DNA from: Rhodospirillum rubrum ATCC 11170
Lineage (GTDB): Bacteria; Pseudomonadota; Alphaproteobacteria; Rhodospirillales; Rhodospirillaceae
Direction of reading: 5' to 3'
Assembly (NCBI RefSeq): GCF_000013085.1
Contig: NC_007643.1
Coordinates: 3,998,501 to 4,062,500 of the forward strand
DNA: 64,000 bases
Both the position numbers and the translations under genes were made by a program. Below the pieces are notes generated by a model that saw nothing but the letters and a program-made list of their open reading frames with translations, was not told the origin of the DNA and made no database searches. Each line of letters opens with the position of its first letter. The stretch's first letter is position 1. Of the stretch, positions 8,954 to 18,080 are shown one piece after another.

Positions 8954-10571
8954 TCCTCCCGCTCCGCCCGCCGCTCCGCCGATGTCGACGGGGCGGTCAA
9001 CCATTTATATCGCGGCTTCGGTCCTGCTCTGGATGACCCAGGGCCTCGGCATGAACCTGATCGCCGTGAATACCTTGCAGATCCAGGGGTCTCTGGGGGC
9101 GACCTTGACGGAAACATCCTGGCTGATCGCGGCCTATATGGCGCCCAATGTCAGCTTGACGATCTTGCTGACCAAGATCCGCATTCAATTCGGCCTGCGC
9201 CGGTTTGCCGAACTCAGCTTGATTATTTTCGCCGTCACCTCGCTGCTTCATCTGGTCATCTTTGATTTGTGGACGGCCCTGCCCATTCGGTTTCTGGCCG
9301 GCATGGCGGCCGCGCCGGTTTCCACCTTGGGCTTTCTTTACATGCTGGAGGCCTTTCCCCCGGCCAAGAAACTGACCTGGGCGGTTAGCCTGTCGCTGAC
9401 CTGTTCGGCGGCGACGCCGATGGTGGCCCGGGTGATCTCGCCGGTTCTGCTTGATCTCGGCCAATGGCAACAGCTTTACACCCTGGAACTCGGTCTGGCC
9501 CTGCTTGCCTTCTCCGTCGTTTTCCTGCTGCCCCTAACCCCCTTGCCTTATGCCAAGGTCCTGCATTGGCGCGACTTTATTACTTATCCCTTGGTTGCCA
9601 TCGGCTTTGGCCTGCTGGCGGTGGTGCTGGCTTTGGGGCGCTTTTACTGGTGGTTCGAGGCGCCGTGGATTGGCATCTGCTTGGCTATCGCCGCGCTGTG
9701 CATCGGCGGCGCGGCGGCCGTGGAACTGCACCGCGACACGCCGCTGCTGAATATCCGTTGGTTGACCAGCCCCGAAATCGCCACCCTCGCCCTGACCTTG
9801 CTGATCTTTCGCATCGTGCTGGCCGAACAGACATCGGGCGCCATCGGCCTGTTCCAGACCCTTGGTCTGCTCAACGAGCAAAGCAGGACTCTTTATCTCA
9901 TCCTTCTGGCGGCGACCCTGGCGGGTGGACTGATCTGCGGCCTCACCCTGACCCTGGCCCGCGTGCCGCTGTTTCATGGGATCGCTTTGATCTGTATCGC
10001 CGGCGGCGCGGTCATGGATGGCCATGCCACCGCGCTCACCCGGCCCGAGACCATGTATTTCAGTCAGGCCCTGATCGCCTTCGGCGGTGCCCTGTTCCTG
10101 CCCCCGGCCATGCATTCGGGGCTGGTCAAGACTTTCAAGCAAGGGCCGATGTTCATCACCAGTTTCATCGCCGTCTTTTTGTTTACCCAAAGCATCGGCG
10201 GGCTGATGGGCTCGGCGTTGTTTGGCAGCCTGGTTACCCTGCGTGAGAAGGTCCATTCCGCCCATCTGGTCGAGCAGATCCAACTGACCAATCCGATCGT
10301 TGCCGATCGTCTTCATACCTTGGCCGGGGCCTATCATCCCCTCCTGAGCGATCCGCAGCAGCTTATGACCGAAGGCATGGCCCTGTTGTCCCAGCAGGTC
10401 ACGCGTGAGGCCACCGTTCTTGCCTATAACGATGCCTTCCTTCTGCTTGCCGCCATCGCCAGCGCCTTCCTGGCGGCCCTTGGTCTGCATATGGCCTATC
10501 GCCGCCTGCGCGGCCGTCTGGACCGTTCACGCGGCCCGGACGCCCTGATCCCCCAATCGAGACCCACCTGA
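8937..10571 (+). CDS. EmrB/QacA-type MFS exporter (14 TM)
   Basis: The protein (544 residues from ATG 8937, which overlaps the marR end by 17 bp; 8925 and 8982 are alternatives) has about 14 hydrophobic segments and the DHA2-family beginning TLQIQGSLGATLTETSWLIA, followed by AAYMAPNVSLTILLTKI. It would export hydrophobic drugs or metabolites through the inner membrane using the proton gradient, together with the adaptor encoded next. Several stretches (for example 9560-9620) are less GC-rich than neighbours. Confidence 0.9.
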   Translation: MSGPSSPPAPPAAPPMSTGRSTIYIAASVLLWMTQGLGMNLIAVNTLQIQGSLGATLTETSWLIAAYMAPNVSLTILLTKIRIQFGLRRFAELSLIIFAVTSLLHLVIFDLWTALPIRFLAGMAAAPVSTLGFLYMLEAFPPAKKLTWAVSLSLTCSAATPMVARVISPVLLDLGQWQQLYTLELGLALLAFSVVFLLPLTPLPYAKVLHWRDFITYPLVAIGFGLLAVVLALGRFYWWFEAPWIGICLAIAALCIGGAAAVELHRDTPLLNIRWLTSPEIATLALTLLIFRIVLAEQTSGAIGLFQTLGLLNEQSRTLYLILLAATLAGGLICGLTLTLARVPLFHGIALICIAGGAVMDGHATALTRPETMYFSQALIAFGGALFLPPAMHSGLVKTFKQGPMFITSFIAVFLFTQSIGGLMGSALFGSLVTLREKVHSAHLVEQIQLTNPIVADRLHTLAGAYHPLLSDPQQLMTEGMALLSQQVTREATVLAYNDAFLLLAAIASAFLAALGLHMAYRRLRGRLDRSRGPDALIPQSRPT

Positions 10572-10574
10572 ACC

Positions 10575-11639
10575 ATGTCAAAGGTCAAACATTTTTTCCC
10601 TGCCGGGCTCGCGCTGTCCATCGGCCTCATCGGTGCCCTGCTCGTTCTCTATGCGTGGCACCTGCCGCCCTTCCGCAGCGCCGTCGAAACGACCGACAAC
10701 GCCTATGTGCGCGCTCAGGTCACCATGATCAGTCCGCAAAGCGCCGGCTATGTGACCGCGGTCACCGTCCATGATTTCCAGACGGTCAAGGCCGGCACGC
10801 CGCTGTTTCAGATCGATGACCGGATCTATGCGCAAAAGCTGAAGCAGGCCCAGGCGACCTTAGAAATGAAACGCGCCGCCCTGGAGAATTCCGAGCAGAG
10901 CGAGCGGGCGGCGCAGGCGCGGATCCGCTCCAGCGAGGCCGAGATCGCCAGCGCCATCGCCGCCCTGGATGTCGCCCGGTCCACCGCCCGCCGCACCGAG
11001 GCTTTGCTGGCGCGCGGCGTCTCGACGCAAAGCTCCGCCGATCAGGCCCGCTCCACCCTGGCCCAGGCCGAAGCCCTGGTACACAAAAGCCAAGCCGCCC
11101 TTGACGTTTCCCGCGAGGATCTGCGCTCGATCCGCGTTAATCGGGACTCGCTTCAGGCCGATATCGCCAATGCCCAGGCGGCGGTCGAACTGGCGACGAT
11201 TGATTTGCACAACACCAGCATCGTCGCGCCAATCGATGGCACGCTGGGCGAGATCGGGGTGCGGTTGGGGCAGTATGTTTCGGCCGGAACCCAGCTCGCC
11301 GCCCTGGTGCCCGCAAGACGCTGGGTCATCGCCAATTTCAAGGAAACCCAGTTGGCCGGCATCCAGATCGGTCAGGCGGTGAGCTTTCGCGTCGATGCCC
11401 TGCAGGGGACGGCCCTGGCCGGGCATGTCGAAGCCTTTTCGCCCGCCACGGGCTCAGAGTTTACCGTGCTGAAATCCGACAACGCCACGGGCAACTTCAC
11501 CAAGGTCACCCAGCGGCTTCCCGTTCGCATCGCCATCGATCCCGATCAGGCGCAGGCCGCCCTGTTGGCGCCGGGAATGTCGGTGGTGGTGCGCATCGAT
11601 ACCGCCCCATCCGAGAGGGACGGAAAGCACCCGTCTTAA
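10575..11639 (+). CDS. HlyD/EmrA-family membrane fusion protein
   Basis: The 354-residue protein has one N-terminal membrane anchor (about 10-30), then TTDNAYVRAQVTMISPQSAG and a lipoyl-like domain, a long alpha-helical hairpin rich in Ala/Gln/Glu (about 85-205) and a beta-barrel region (VAPIDGTLGEIGVRLGQYVS, then WVIANFKETQL). It would bridge the EmrB-like pump to an outer-membrane channel. It lies 3 bp after the pump gene in the same operon. No TolC-like gene is nearby. Confidence 0.92.
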   Translation: MSKVKHFFPAGLALSIGLIGALLVLYAWHLPPFRSAVETTDNAYVRAQVTMISPQSAGYVTAVTVHDFQTVKAGTPLFQIDDRIYAQKLKQAQATLEMKRAALENSEQSERAAQARIRSSEAEIASAIAALDVARSTARRTEALLARGVSTQSSADQARSTLAQAEALVHKSQAALDVSREDLRSIRVNRDSLQADIANAQAAVELATIDLHNTSIVAPIDGTLGEIGVRLGQYVSAGTQLAALVPARRWVIANFKETQLAGIQIGQAVSFRVDALQGTALAGHVEAFSPATGSEFTVLKSDNATGNFTKVTQRLPVRIAIDPDQAQAALLAPGMSVVVRIDTAPSERDGKHPS

Positions 11640-11681
11640 AGCAGATCCCCGGGCGATCTAGGGGGAGTGCTGATCCAGGCG

Positions 11682-13127
11682 CTATTTATTGGCGCGCAGG
11701 GTTTCCAGGCGGAAGGTGGGGGGCAGGGGTTCCTTGCGGCCGACGGCCTTGGCCAGGGATTCGATTTCGTTCACCGTCTCCTCGATGAAGTGAACGATGT
11801 CGCGGGTATCCTTGGGATAGGCCGAAAACAGCGCCTTGGCCCGGTCCATCGGCAACTTGCCGCTTTTCACCGCCTGGGCCAGGGCGGCCTGGACCAGTTC
11901 GGGGCGGCAGGCGGTGGCCAGGGTCAGCCCCCAGATATTGGGAATCAGGCGGATGATGGCATAGGTGTCATTGGGGGTCAGGCCGGAAAAGAAGCCCTTG
12001 AGCGCCTGGAGATCGCCCGTCAGCACCGCCCGGTGCATCACCGTATTGCCTTCCTTGTCGCGCTGGAGCAGCAGCGACAGCAAGGGATTGGTCGGCGCCG
12101 GCGAGTTTTTGTCGACCGGCAGGTCCTTGCGCACCAATTCGCCGCGCACGGTGGTGCGGATCACCAGATCATCGTTGCGCAGCAGGCTGGTGATCTTGCG
12201 CAGATGGGTATGCTTGCCCGCCTTCAGGGCGCTGAACAGCACCCCGCCGCCGCTATGCTCGCGGCGCAGCAGCTTGCGCGCCAGATAGGCCTGGGCATAG
12301 GCCTTGCGCGTGGCGATATCGGGCACGCCCATCGCCACCACCGTTTCGCTGGTGTTGCGCATCAGCAGCCGCATCAGATCATCGAACATGGCGTGGTTGG
12401 CGATGGTCACCAGCTTGAAGAACGCGGTGCCGCCGGTCTTGGTGTCGACGTAATCGAAGAACAGCCGGCAGGTCGCCGCCCGCAGGGTGACATCGGCCTG
12501 GGGCTGGAGCGCCTGACGCAGCACATGCTGCGACAACATGGCCTGATTTTGCTCGATATCGCTGGAAAAAATCATCGACATCAAGGCGTTGCGCTGGTCC
12601 TCGTCCTTCGCCCGCTCGGCGATGGCCGCCTCGATGTTCTCGATCGACAGATGCTTGGTCTGGATCAGGGCGTTGATCGACTGCCAGCGCGGCAGCGGCA
12701 CCAGCATCTTGTTCAGCGGCGACTGGCCGCTGCGATTGCGCTTGGAGAAATCGATGTCCATGGCCAGCAGGGTGCGGGCCATGCGCAGGGTCGAGGTTCC
12801 CTCGTGCTCGCGCAGGGTATCGGCCAGATAATGCCAGATGCCGTTGCCGTCGGTGTCTTCGTGGGTCAGATAGGAAAAGATCCGGTCCTCCTGCTCGCGT
12901 TCTTTCCAGAAGCTGAGCAGGGTCTCGAAGATCGCCGCCGACTCGTCCACGTGATTCAATCCGAGGCGGTACTGCAAATAGTTTTCGCCGGCCTCCCCAC
13001 GGGCCGCATAAAGCCGATCATTGTGATCCATGAACTTGATCCATTGAAGGAAAAAGTATCCGAATCGCGATGGGGACTTGGCGTGCCGCTTCAAGATGTC
13101 GGCATGTATGTCGGCGACTGTCTTCAT
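11682..13127 (-). CDS. Ankyrin-like repeat protein of unknown function
   Basis: The 481-residue soluble protein has no signal peptide or membrane segment. Three stretches look like ankyrin loops and helices: DTDGNGIWHYLADTL (about residue 91), NRSGQSPLNKML (about 131) and DKEGNTVMHRAVLTGDLQ (about 357). The regions between are helical and rich in Leu/Arg. I do not recognise an enzyme motif. A protein-protein interaction role is likely by fold, but the partner is unknown. It stands alone between two genes on the other strand and its start is preceded by an AT-rich region (13128-13200). Confidence 0.75.
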   Translation of the reverse strand: MKTVADIHADILKRHAKSPSRFGYFFLQWIKFMDHNDRLYAARGEAGENYLQYRLGLNHVDESAAIFETLLSFWKEREQEDRIFSYLTHEDTDGNGIWHYLADTLREHEGTSTLRMARTLLAMDIDFSKRNRSGQSPLNKMLVPLPRWQSINALIQTKHLSIENIEAAIAERAKDEDQRNALMSMIFSSDIEQNQAMLSQHVLRQALQPQADVTLRAATCRLFFDYVDTKTGGTAFFKLVTIANHAMFDDLMRLLMRNTSETVVAMGVPDIATRKAYAQAYLARKLLRREHSGGGVLFSALKAGKHTHLRKITSLLRNDDLVIRTTVRGELVRKDLPVDKNSPAPTNPLLSLLLQRDKEGNTVMHRAVLTGDLQALKGFFSGLTPNDTYAIIRLIPNIWGLTLATACRPELVQAALAQAVKSGKLPMDRAKALFSAYPKDTRDIVHFIEETVNEIESLAKAVGRKEPLPPTFRLETLRANK

Positions 13128-13419
13128 TGTCTGGTTTGTCTTAACCTATGACAGTCAAAAAGATAAAATTTTACTGACCGGGTCAGACCCTTTTTTAGCT
13201 GATTTCAGCCGATACCGCAAATAGTATGGATAAGCGTCACGCGACCCGCCCGCCGGCCCCCGTGGCGCAACCGCTTGGCTTGCGCCCCCCCGGGGGCTGA
13301 CTGTAAGGTTCGCCGGCGTCGGGCCCTTGGAAAGCCCCCTTCTCCAGGCGTTCCCGAACGCGGTCGCCGCGCCGACACGCATCGTCATCGCTTTCTTTCT
13401 CACGCCTTCGGATACCGCC
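13128..13419. other. Intergenic region between the ankyrin-like gene and the GDT1-like gene
   Basis: This 292-bp divergent spacer starts AT-rich (13128-13200) and becomes GC-rich. It contains CTGACCGGGTCAG (13174-13186) overlapping GGGTCAGACCC (13180-13190), followed by six T (13191-13196). The nested dyads with a T-run resemble a small terminator or a REP-like palindrome, but no plus-strand gene ends here. I see no RNA gene. Confidence 0.5.
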
Positions 13420-13707
13420 ATGCAGACCCTGAGCGCCCTTCTGCCTATTTTCCTCACCGTCTTCCTGGCCGAACTTGGCGACAAGACCCAGCTTGCCACC
13501 ATGCTCTACGCCTCGGGTGGCCAGTCGCGCCCTTTGGCGATCTTCATCGCCGCCTCGGCCGCCCTGGTGCTGTCGACGGCCCTGGCGGTTTTCGTCGGCG
13601 CGATGATGACCCGCTATGTCGAGGCCCTGCCCCTCAAGCTGATCGCCGGCGTCGGCTTCATCGTCATCGGCTCGTGGACCGTCTTCCAACACTACCGCGG
13701 CGCCTGA
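13420..13707 (+). CDS. GDT1/UPF0016-family cation transporter, single domain
   Basis: The 95-residue membrane protein starts MQTLSALLPIFLTVFLAELG and contains the family metal-site motif ELGDKTQLAT in its first helix. Two more hydrophobic helices follow. GDT1/TMEM165 proteins exchange Mn2+ or Ca2+ and normally carry two copies of the motif on about 190-200 residues. Only one copy is present here, so it may act as a dimer or be a half-gene; no second half is adjacent. The frame is open upstream to 13327, but ATG 13420 fits the family start. Confidence 0.85.
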   Translation: MQTLSALLPIFLTVFLAELGDKTQLATMLYASGGQSRPLAIFIAASAALVLSTALAVFVGAMMTRYVEALPLKLIAGVGFIVIGSWTVFQHYRGA

Positions 13708-13860
13708 CCGGGCCGCGCGCCCCGCGCCCCGCGCCGCCGACATCCCTGGCCTTCGGCCCGTAGGGGGCGATTTTGACCGAAAATCCCTAACACTTTTCGT
13801 TATCCCGCTCTAGAGTGCCCAATTCGATTTTCCCTGTTTCCGACAAAGGACCGTAAGACG

Positions 13861-15792
13861 ATGGTCGCCATTTCCCTGCCCGACGGCAGCGTTCGCAGCT
13901 ATGAAGGCCCGGTGACGGGTCGCCAGATCGCCGAGGACATTGGTCCCGGCTTGGCCAAGGCAGCGCTGGCGGTCACTATCGACGGGACTATGAAGGATCT
14001 GAGCGTTCCCATCACTACGGACGCCAGCGTCAGCCTGATCACGGCGCGCGACGCCGCCGCCCTGGAGCTGCTGCGCCACGACGCCGCCCATGTGATGGCC
14101 CAGGCGGTGCAAGAATTGTATCCCGGCACCCAGGTGACCATCGGTCCGGCGATCGAGAACGGCTTTTATTACGACTTCGCCCGGGCCGAGCCGTTCACGC
14201 CCGAGGATCTGGAGCGCATCGAAGAGCGCATGCGCGAGATCGTCGGCCGCGATTTGCCGATCGTCCGCGAGGTCTGGGAGCGCGACGAGGCCATCGCCTA
14301 TTTCACCAAGCTTGGTGAAACCTATAAGGCCGAGCTGATCACCGGCCTGCCGGCGAACGAGGATGTCAGCGTCTATCGCCAGGGCGACTGGCTTGACCTG
14401 TGCCGCGGCCCCCATCTGCCGTCGACGGGCAAGCTCGGCACCGCCTTCAAGCTGATGAAGCTGGCCGGCGCCTATTGGCGGGGCGATTCGCGCAATCCGA
14501 TGCTTCAGCGCATCTATGGCACCGCTTGGCCCGATCGCAAGCAGCTTGACGCCTATCTGACCATGCTGGCCGAGGCCGAAAAGCGCGACCACCGCCGCGT
14601 CGGCCAGGAAATGGACCTGTTCCACCTTCAGGAAGAGGCCCAGGGCGCGGTCTTCTGGCATCCCAAGGGCTGGACGGTCTATCGCACCTTGCAAAACTAT
14701 ATGCGCCGTCGCCTGGATCTGGCCGGCTACGTCGAGGTCAACACCCCGATGCTGGTCGACCGCGCCCTTTGGGAAAAATCCGGGCATTGGGAGAAATTCC
14801 GCCAGAACATGTTCATCAGCGAGGCCGAGGACAAGCTGCTGGCGATGAAGCCGATGAACTGCCCCTGCCATATCCAGATCTTCAAGCAGGGCATCAAAAG
14901 CTATCGCGACCTGCCGCTGCGCATGGCCGAATTCGGCGCCTGTCACCGCAACGAGGCCTCGGGCGCCCTGCATGGCCTGATGCGGGTGCGCGCCTTCGTT
15001 CAAGATGACGCCCATATCTTCTGCACCGAAGATCAGATCGTTTCGGAAACCCAGGCCTTCTGCGATCTTCTGAAAAGCGTCTACCGGGACCTGGGCTTCA
15101 CCGAGATCAAGGTGAAGTTCTCCGACCGCCCCGAGGTTCGCGCCGGCAGCGACGAGACCTGGGACAAGGCCGAAGCCGCCCTGCGCGAAGCCACCGACGC
15201 CGCCGGCCTGGAGTGGACCCTCAACCCGGGCGAGGGCGCCTTCTATGGTCCCAAGCTGGAATTCGTCCTGCGCGACGCCATCGGCCGCGACTGGCAGTGC
15301 GGCACCTTGCAGGTCGATTTCGTGCTTCCCGAACGCCTGGGCGCCGATTATGTCGGCGAGGATGGCGACAAGCATCGCCCGGTCATGCTCCACCGCGCCA
15401 TCCTTGGCACCTTCGAGCGCTTCATGGGCATCCTGATCGAGAACTGCGCCGGCCGTTTCCCCTTCTGGCTGGCGCCGGTGCAGGTCGTGGTCGCGACCAT
15501 CACCTCGGATGCCGACGATTACGCCCGCACGGTGCTCGCCGCCCTCAAGGCCAAGGGCTTGCGCGCGGTCGCCGATCTGCGCAATGAAAAAATCAACTAC
15601 AAGGTGCGCGAGCATTCGCTGGCCAAGGTGCCGGTCATGCTGGTGGTCGGACGCAAGGAGGCCGAAACCGGCGGCGTGGCCTTGCGTCGCCTGGGCGGTC
15701 AGAGCCAGGAAGTCCTTGCGCTTGATGAAGCCATTGCTACACTTGCCAACGAGTCGGTTGCTCCCGATCTGCGCGCCGCCCCCCAGGGGTAA
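13861..15792 (+). CDS. thrS: Threonyl-tRNA synthetase
   Basis: The 643-residue class II synthetase has an N-terminal TGS domain (about 1-60), an editing domain ([18 protein letters not shown] and CRGPH), the catalytic core ([14 protein letters not shown], then [20 protein letters not shown] and [17 protein letters not shown]) and a C-terminal anticodon-binding domain (about 540-640). The zinc-binding Cys/His residues are present. Full-length, normal size. infC follows after 129 bp that contain a strong hairpin. Confidence 0.98.
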   Translation: MVAISLPDGSVRSYEGPVTGRQIAEDIGPGLAKAALAVTIDGTMKDLSVPITTDASVSLITARDAAALELLRHDAAHVMAQAVQELYPGTQVTIGPAIENGFYYDFARAEPFTPEDLERIEERMREIVGRDLPIVREVWERDEAIAYFTKLGETYKAELITGLPANEDVSVYRQGDWLDLCRGPHLPSTGKLGTAFKLMKLAGAYWRGDSRNPMLQRIYGTAWPDRKQLDAYLTMLAEAEKRDHRRVGQEMDLFHLQEEAQGAVFWHPKGWTVYRTLQNYMRRRLDLAGYVEVNTPMLVDRALWEKSGHWEKFRQNMFISEAEDKLLAMKPMNCPCHIQIFKQGIKSYRDLPLRMAEFGACHRNEASGALHGLMRVRAFVQDDAHIFCTEDQIVSETQAFCDLLKSVYRDLGFTEIKVKFSDRPEVRAGSDETWDKAEAALREATDAAGLEWTLNPGEGAFYGPKLEFVLRDAIGRDWQCGTLQVDFVLPERLGADYVGEDGDKHRPVMLHRAILGTFERFMGILIENCAGRFPFWLAPVQVVVATITSDADDYARTVLAALKAKGLRAVADLRNEKINYKVREHSLAKVPVMLVVGRKEAETGGVALRRLGGQSQEVLALDEAIATLANESVAPDLRAAPQG

Positions 15793-15841
15793 GGCGCAAA
15801 GGCCGGAGACGGACTCGACCAGGGTGCCGCTGGACGGCCCG

Positions 15842-15871
15842 GGCCCCTTCGGGAGATCTCTCCCGGGGGCC
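15842..15871. other. Strong hairpin between thrS and infC
   Basis: CGGGAGA (15850-15856) pairs with TCTCCCG (15859-15865), and GGCCCC (15842-15847) pairs with GGGGCC (15866-15871) across a two-base TT bulge. No T-run follows on the plus strand, so it is not a classical intrinsic terminator. It may stabilise the thrS 3' end or sit in the infC leader. Confidence 0.6.
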
Positions 15872-15921
15872 GGAGCCGCCGCGGTCATCCCTGTTTTTGA
15901 AACCATTGGGAGATTGGAAAC

Positions 15922-16458
15922 ATAGCCAGGCCACCGATGCAGGCTCCGCCGTCCAAGGATGGACCGCGCGCCAACCGGGAAATCAGAATCCCCGAAGTCC
16001 GTCTCATCGACGAAAATGGCGACAACGTGGGCGTCGTGTCCACGCGGGATGCCTTGGCCCGTGCCGAAGCGGCCGGTCTCGATCTGGTCGAGATTTCGCC
16101 CAACGCCGAGCCGCCCGTCTGCAAGATTCTCGATCTAGGTAAGTTTAAGTACGAAGCCCAGAAGAAGAAGAACGAGGCGAAGAAGAAGCAGAAAGTCATC
16201 GAGATCAAGGAAATCAAGCTTCGTCCGAATATCGACGAGCATGACTACGACGTCAAGATGCGCGCCGCCAAGCGTTTCCTGGAGGAGGGCGACAAGGTCA
16301 AAGTGACCATGCGCTTCCGGGGCCGTGAAATGGCCCACCAGGATCTGGGCATGAACGTGCTGAAGCGGGTCAGCGAGGATGTCGCCGATCTCGCCAAGGT
16401 GGAGCAGCATCCCAAGCTCGAAGGCCGGCAGATGATCATGGTGATGGCGCCCAAATAA
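15922..16458 (+). CDS. infC: Translation initiation factor IF-3, probably starting at AUA
   Basis: The protein binds the 30S subunit, prevents 50S joining and proofreads start codons. Family sequence begins at [23 protein letters not shown]-type domain and C-terminal domain ([20 protein letters not shown]) follow. The first ATG (15937) would cut off residues IARPP that match the usual alphaproteobacterial N-terminus (about M-A-R-x-P-MQAPP). ATA at 15922 lies nine bases after GGGAG (15908-15912), while the ATG has no ribosome-binding site. A non-AUG start is typical of infC and allows IF-3 to repress itself. From ATA the protein is 178 residues. Confidence 0.93.
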   Translation: MARPPMQAPPSKDGPRANREIRIPEVRLIDENGDNVGVVSTRDALARAEAAGLDLVEISPNAEPPVCKILDLGKFKYEAQKKKNEAKKKQKVIEIKEIKLRPNIDEHDYDVKMRAAKRFLEEGDKVKVTMRFRGREMAHQDLGMNVLKRVSEDVADLAKVEQHPKLEGRQMIMVMAPK

Positions 16459-16529
16459 GGGCACCGTCTCCGGCTTCTCCTCGCGGGAAGCCACCCGATG
16501 TGACCGCGCTAAAAATACACGTGCCTAAA

Positions 16530-16571
16530 ATACACGAGGGGCCGTCCCGCCAGGACGGCCCCTTGGTGTAT
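16530..16571 (-). terminator. Hairpin terminator for the gene ending at 16587 (possibly bidirectional)
   Basis: GGGGCCGTCC (16538-16547) pairs with GGACGGCCCC (16553-16562), with outer arms ATACAC (16530-16535) and GTGTAT (16566-16571). Read on the minus strand, the stem is followed by GTGTATTTTAG and, further on, GTGTATTTTTAG, giving U-rich tails just after the minus-strand gene. It also lies 70 bp after infC on the other strand, where no U-run follows. Confidence 0.75.
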
Positions 16572-16586
16572 CGGCAGCGACCGCCG

Positions 16587-18044
16587 TCACCCCGCCGAGC
16601 CAACCCCTCCCCGGGAGGAGGGGGCGGGGTCGAGCAGGGAATGAATGGCCCGTTCGTAAACGTGGTGGGGATCGGCGGTATCGCTGCCCACCGCCTGACC
16701 GCAGAGATTGGAATAGCCCAGATCAAGGGCGAGGCGGACCTCTTCCATGGTCCTGAGATCCCAGACATAGCTGGCGATGCCGCGTTCCTTGGCGAAGCGG
16801 GCGAGATCGGTCATCACCCGCGCCCGATTGGCCGGGTCGCTGCCATGACGGCCGATATCGTTGAGATCGATGCCGAGCAGGCGCACCCCATCAAGAAAGC
16901 CGCGGATCGGTTCAAGCTGGTCGGGGGCGGCGCGCACGGCGACGAAGCGCGACAGCTTGGCCAGCCCGGCCACCACCTGGGGCAGGCGGTTCAAAGGCAG
17001 GCCATCGAACAGCCCGACCAGTTCAAAAGCCAGACCATCCTTGCGGCAATCCTCGACCAGGGTGGCGATCAGGCTGAACATCTCGTTGCGGTTCTGGCCG
17101 GTGAACGAGCGAAAATGCAGCGGCAGGATGATCACCGGCGGCGCCTTGGCGTCGCGGGCGGCGCGCAGGGGCTTGAGCGCCACTTCGATCACCTTCTTAT
17201 CGACCTCGATGCCCAAAGGATCAAGATAGCCGCCATACAAGGTCCACTGCCCGGCGAACCAGCCATAATCGGTGGTGCGATAGGGTTGGCCTTGATAGGC
17301 GAAGACCAGACGGGTCGAGGGATTCCACACCGGGCGGAAGCCGACGGTCAGGCTGTCGTGGATGCGGTTTTGCGCCAACAGGGCGCGGGCGTTTGATCGG
17401 GCAACCAGACTGCGCACCCCGACCTCCTCGGCCAGACGCTCGTCCAGAATCCGGCTGATCGCCTCCAGGGTGGGCGGGGCGCCGCTTTCAAGCAGGTCCG
17501 AAACGGTGATCGCCGAGGCCTTGACCCCGAAATCGGGCAGGCCGACCGCCCGGTTGCCCAGCAGGCGCTTGCGCACCAGATCGGCGATCATCATCACCTT
17601 GGCCGCCGCCTCCTCCGCCTCCAGGCCCGAGAGCAACAACAAATAGGATTCGTCGTTTTGCTGCCAGTAGTAATCGCCATCGGCCATATGCTGGCGAATG
17701 ATCCCTTCGGTTAGCATCATCGCCTTGCGCGATAACTTGGGCCACTCGTCGCCGAAGGCGGTTTTTATTTCTTCCAGGGTCAGAAGGTGAACCTTGGAGA
17801 TCGCCGAATCCTTGCGCTCGCCAAGATAGGCCCGCAACATGCCATCCAGCGTCGCCTGGGGAGCATCCGACAAGCGGGGCTCGGATCCTTGCCCGCTCTT
17901 GCCCAGGCGTCCCGATCCCGCCGGGGCCAGCCGATCGGCAAGGCGGCGCAAAGCCTCGGCCACCCACAGGCCGAAGCGGCTTGGCCGGCGTCGCGCCGCC
18001 TTGTTGCGCGCCTTCTCCACGGTAAGCATCCCTCCCTTTCCCAA
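16587..18044 (-). CDS. Unknown protein resembling a degenerate GGDEF-EAL pair
   Basis: The 485-residue soluble protein has a middle region (YYWQQNDESYLLLLSGLEAE, then AAAKVMMIADLVRKRLLG) that reads like a GGDEF domain without the GGDEF motif. The C-terminal region (VGLFDGLPLNRLPQVVAGLA, then GIDLNDIGRHG, then RFAKERGIASYVWDLRT and ALDLGYSNLCGQAVG) resembles the last half of an EAL domain, without the EAL metal ligands. It is probably catalytically dead, and may bind nucleotide or protein partners. This homology is by eye and weak; a basic N-terminus (KARNKAARRRPSRFG) is another feature. Confidence 0.7.
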   Translation of the reverse strand: MGKGGMLTVEKARNKAARRRPSRFGLWVAEALRRLADRLAPAGSGRLGKSGQGSEPRLSDAPQATLDGMLRAYLGERKDSAISKVHLLTLEEIKTAFGDEWPKLSRKAMMLTEGIIRQHMADGDYYWQQNDESYLLLLSGLEAEEAAAKVMMIADLVRKRLLGNRAVGLPDFGVKASAITVSDLLESGAPPTLEAISRILDERLAEEVGVRSLVARSNARALLAQNRIHDSLTVGFRPVWNPSTRLVFAYQGQPYRTTDYGWFAGQWTLYGGYLDPLGIEVDKKVIEVALKPLRAARDAKAPPVIILPLHFRSFTGQNRNEMFSLIATLVEDCRKDGLAFELVGLFDGLPLNRLPQVVAGLAKLSRFVAVRAAPDQLEPIRGFLDGVRLLGIDLNDIGRHGSDPANRARVMTDLARFAKERGIASYVWDLRTMEEVRLALDLGYSNLCGQAVGSDTADPHHVYERAIHSLLDPAPSSRGGVGSAG

Positions 18045-18080
18045 CCAAACCGTCTCGCGCCCCCCGCCCGCCGGCGCGGC

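Noticed and set aside
13810-15906. Open frame of about 700 codons antisense to thrS
   Set aside because: Shadow of thrS; composition unlike any protein family and no ribosome-binding site.
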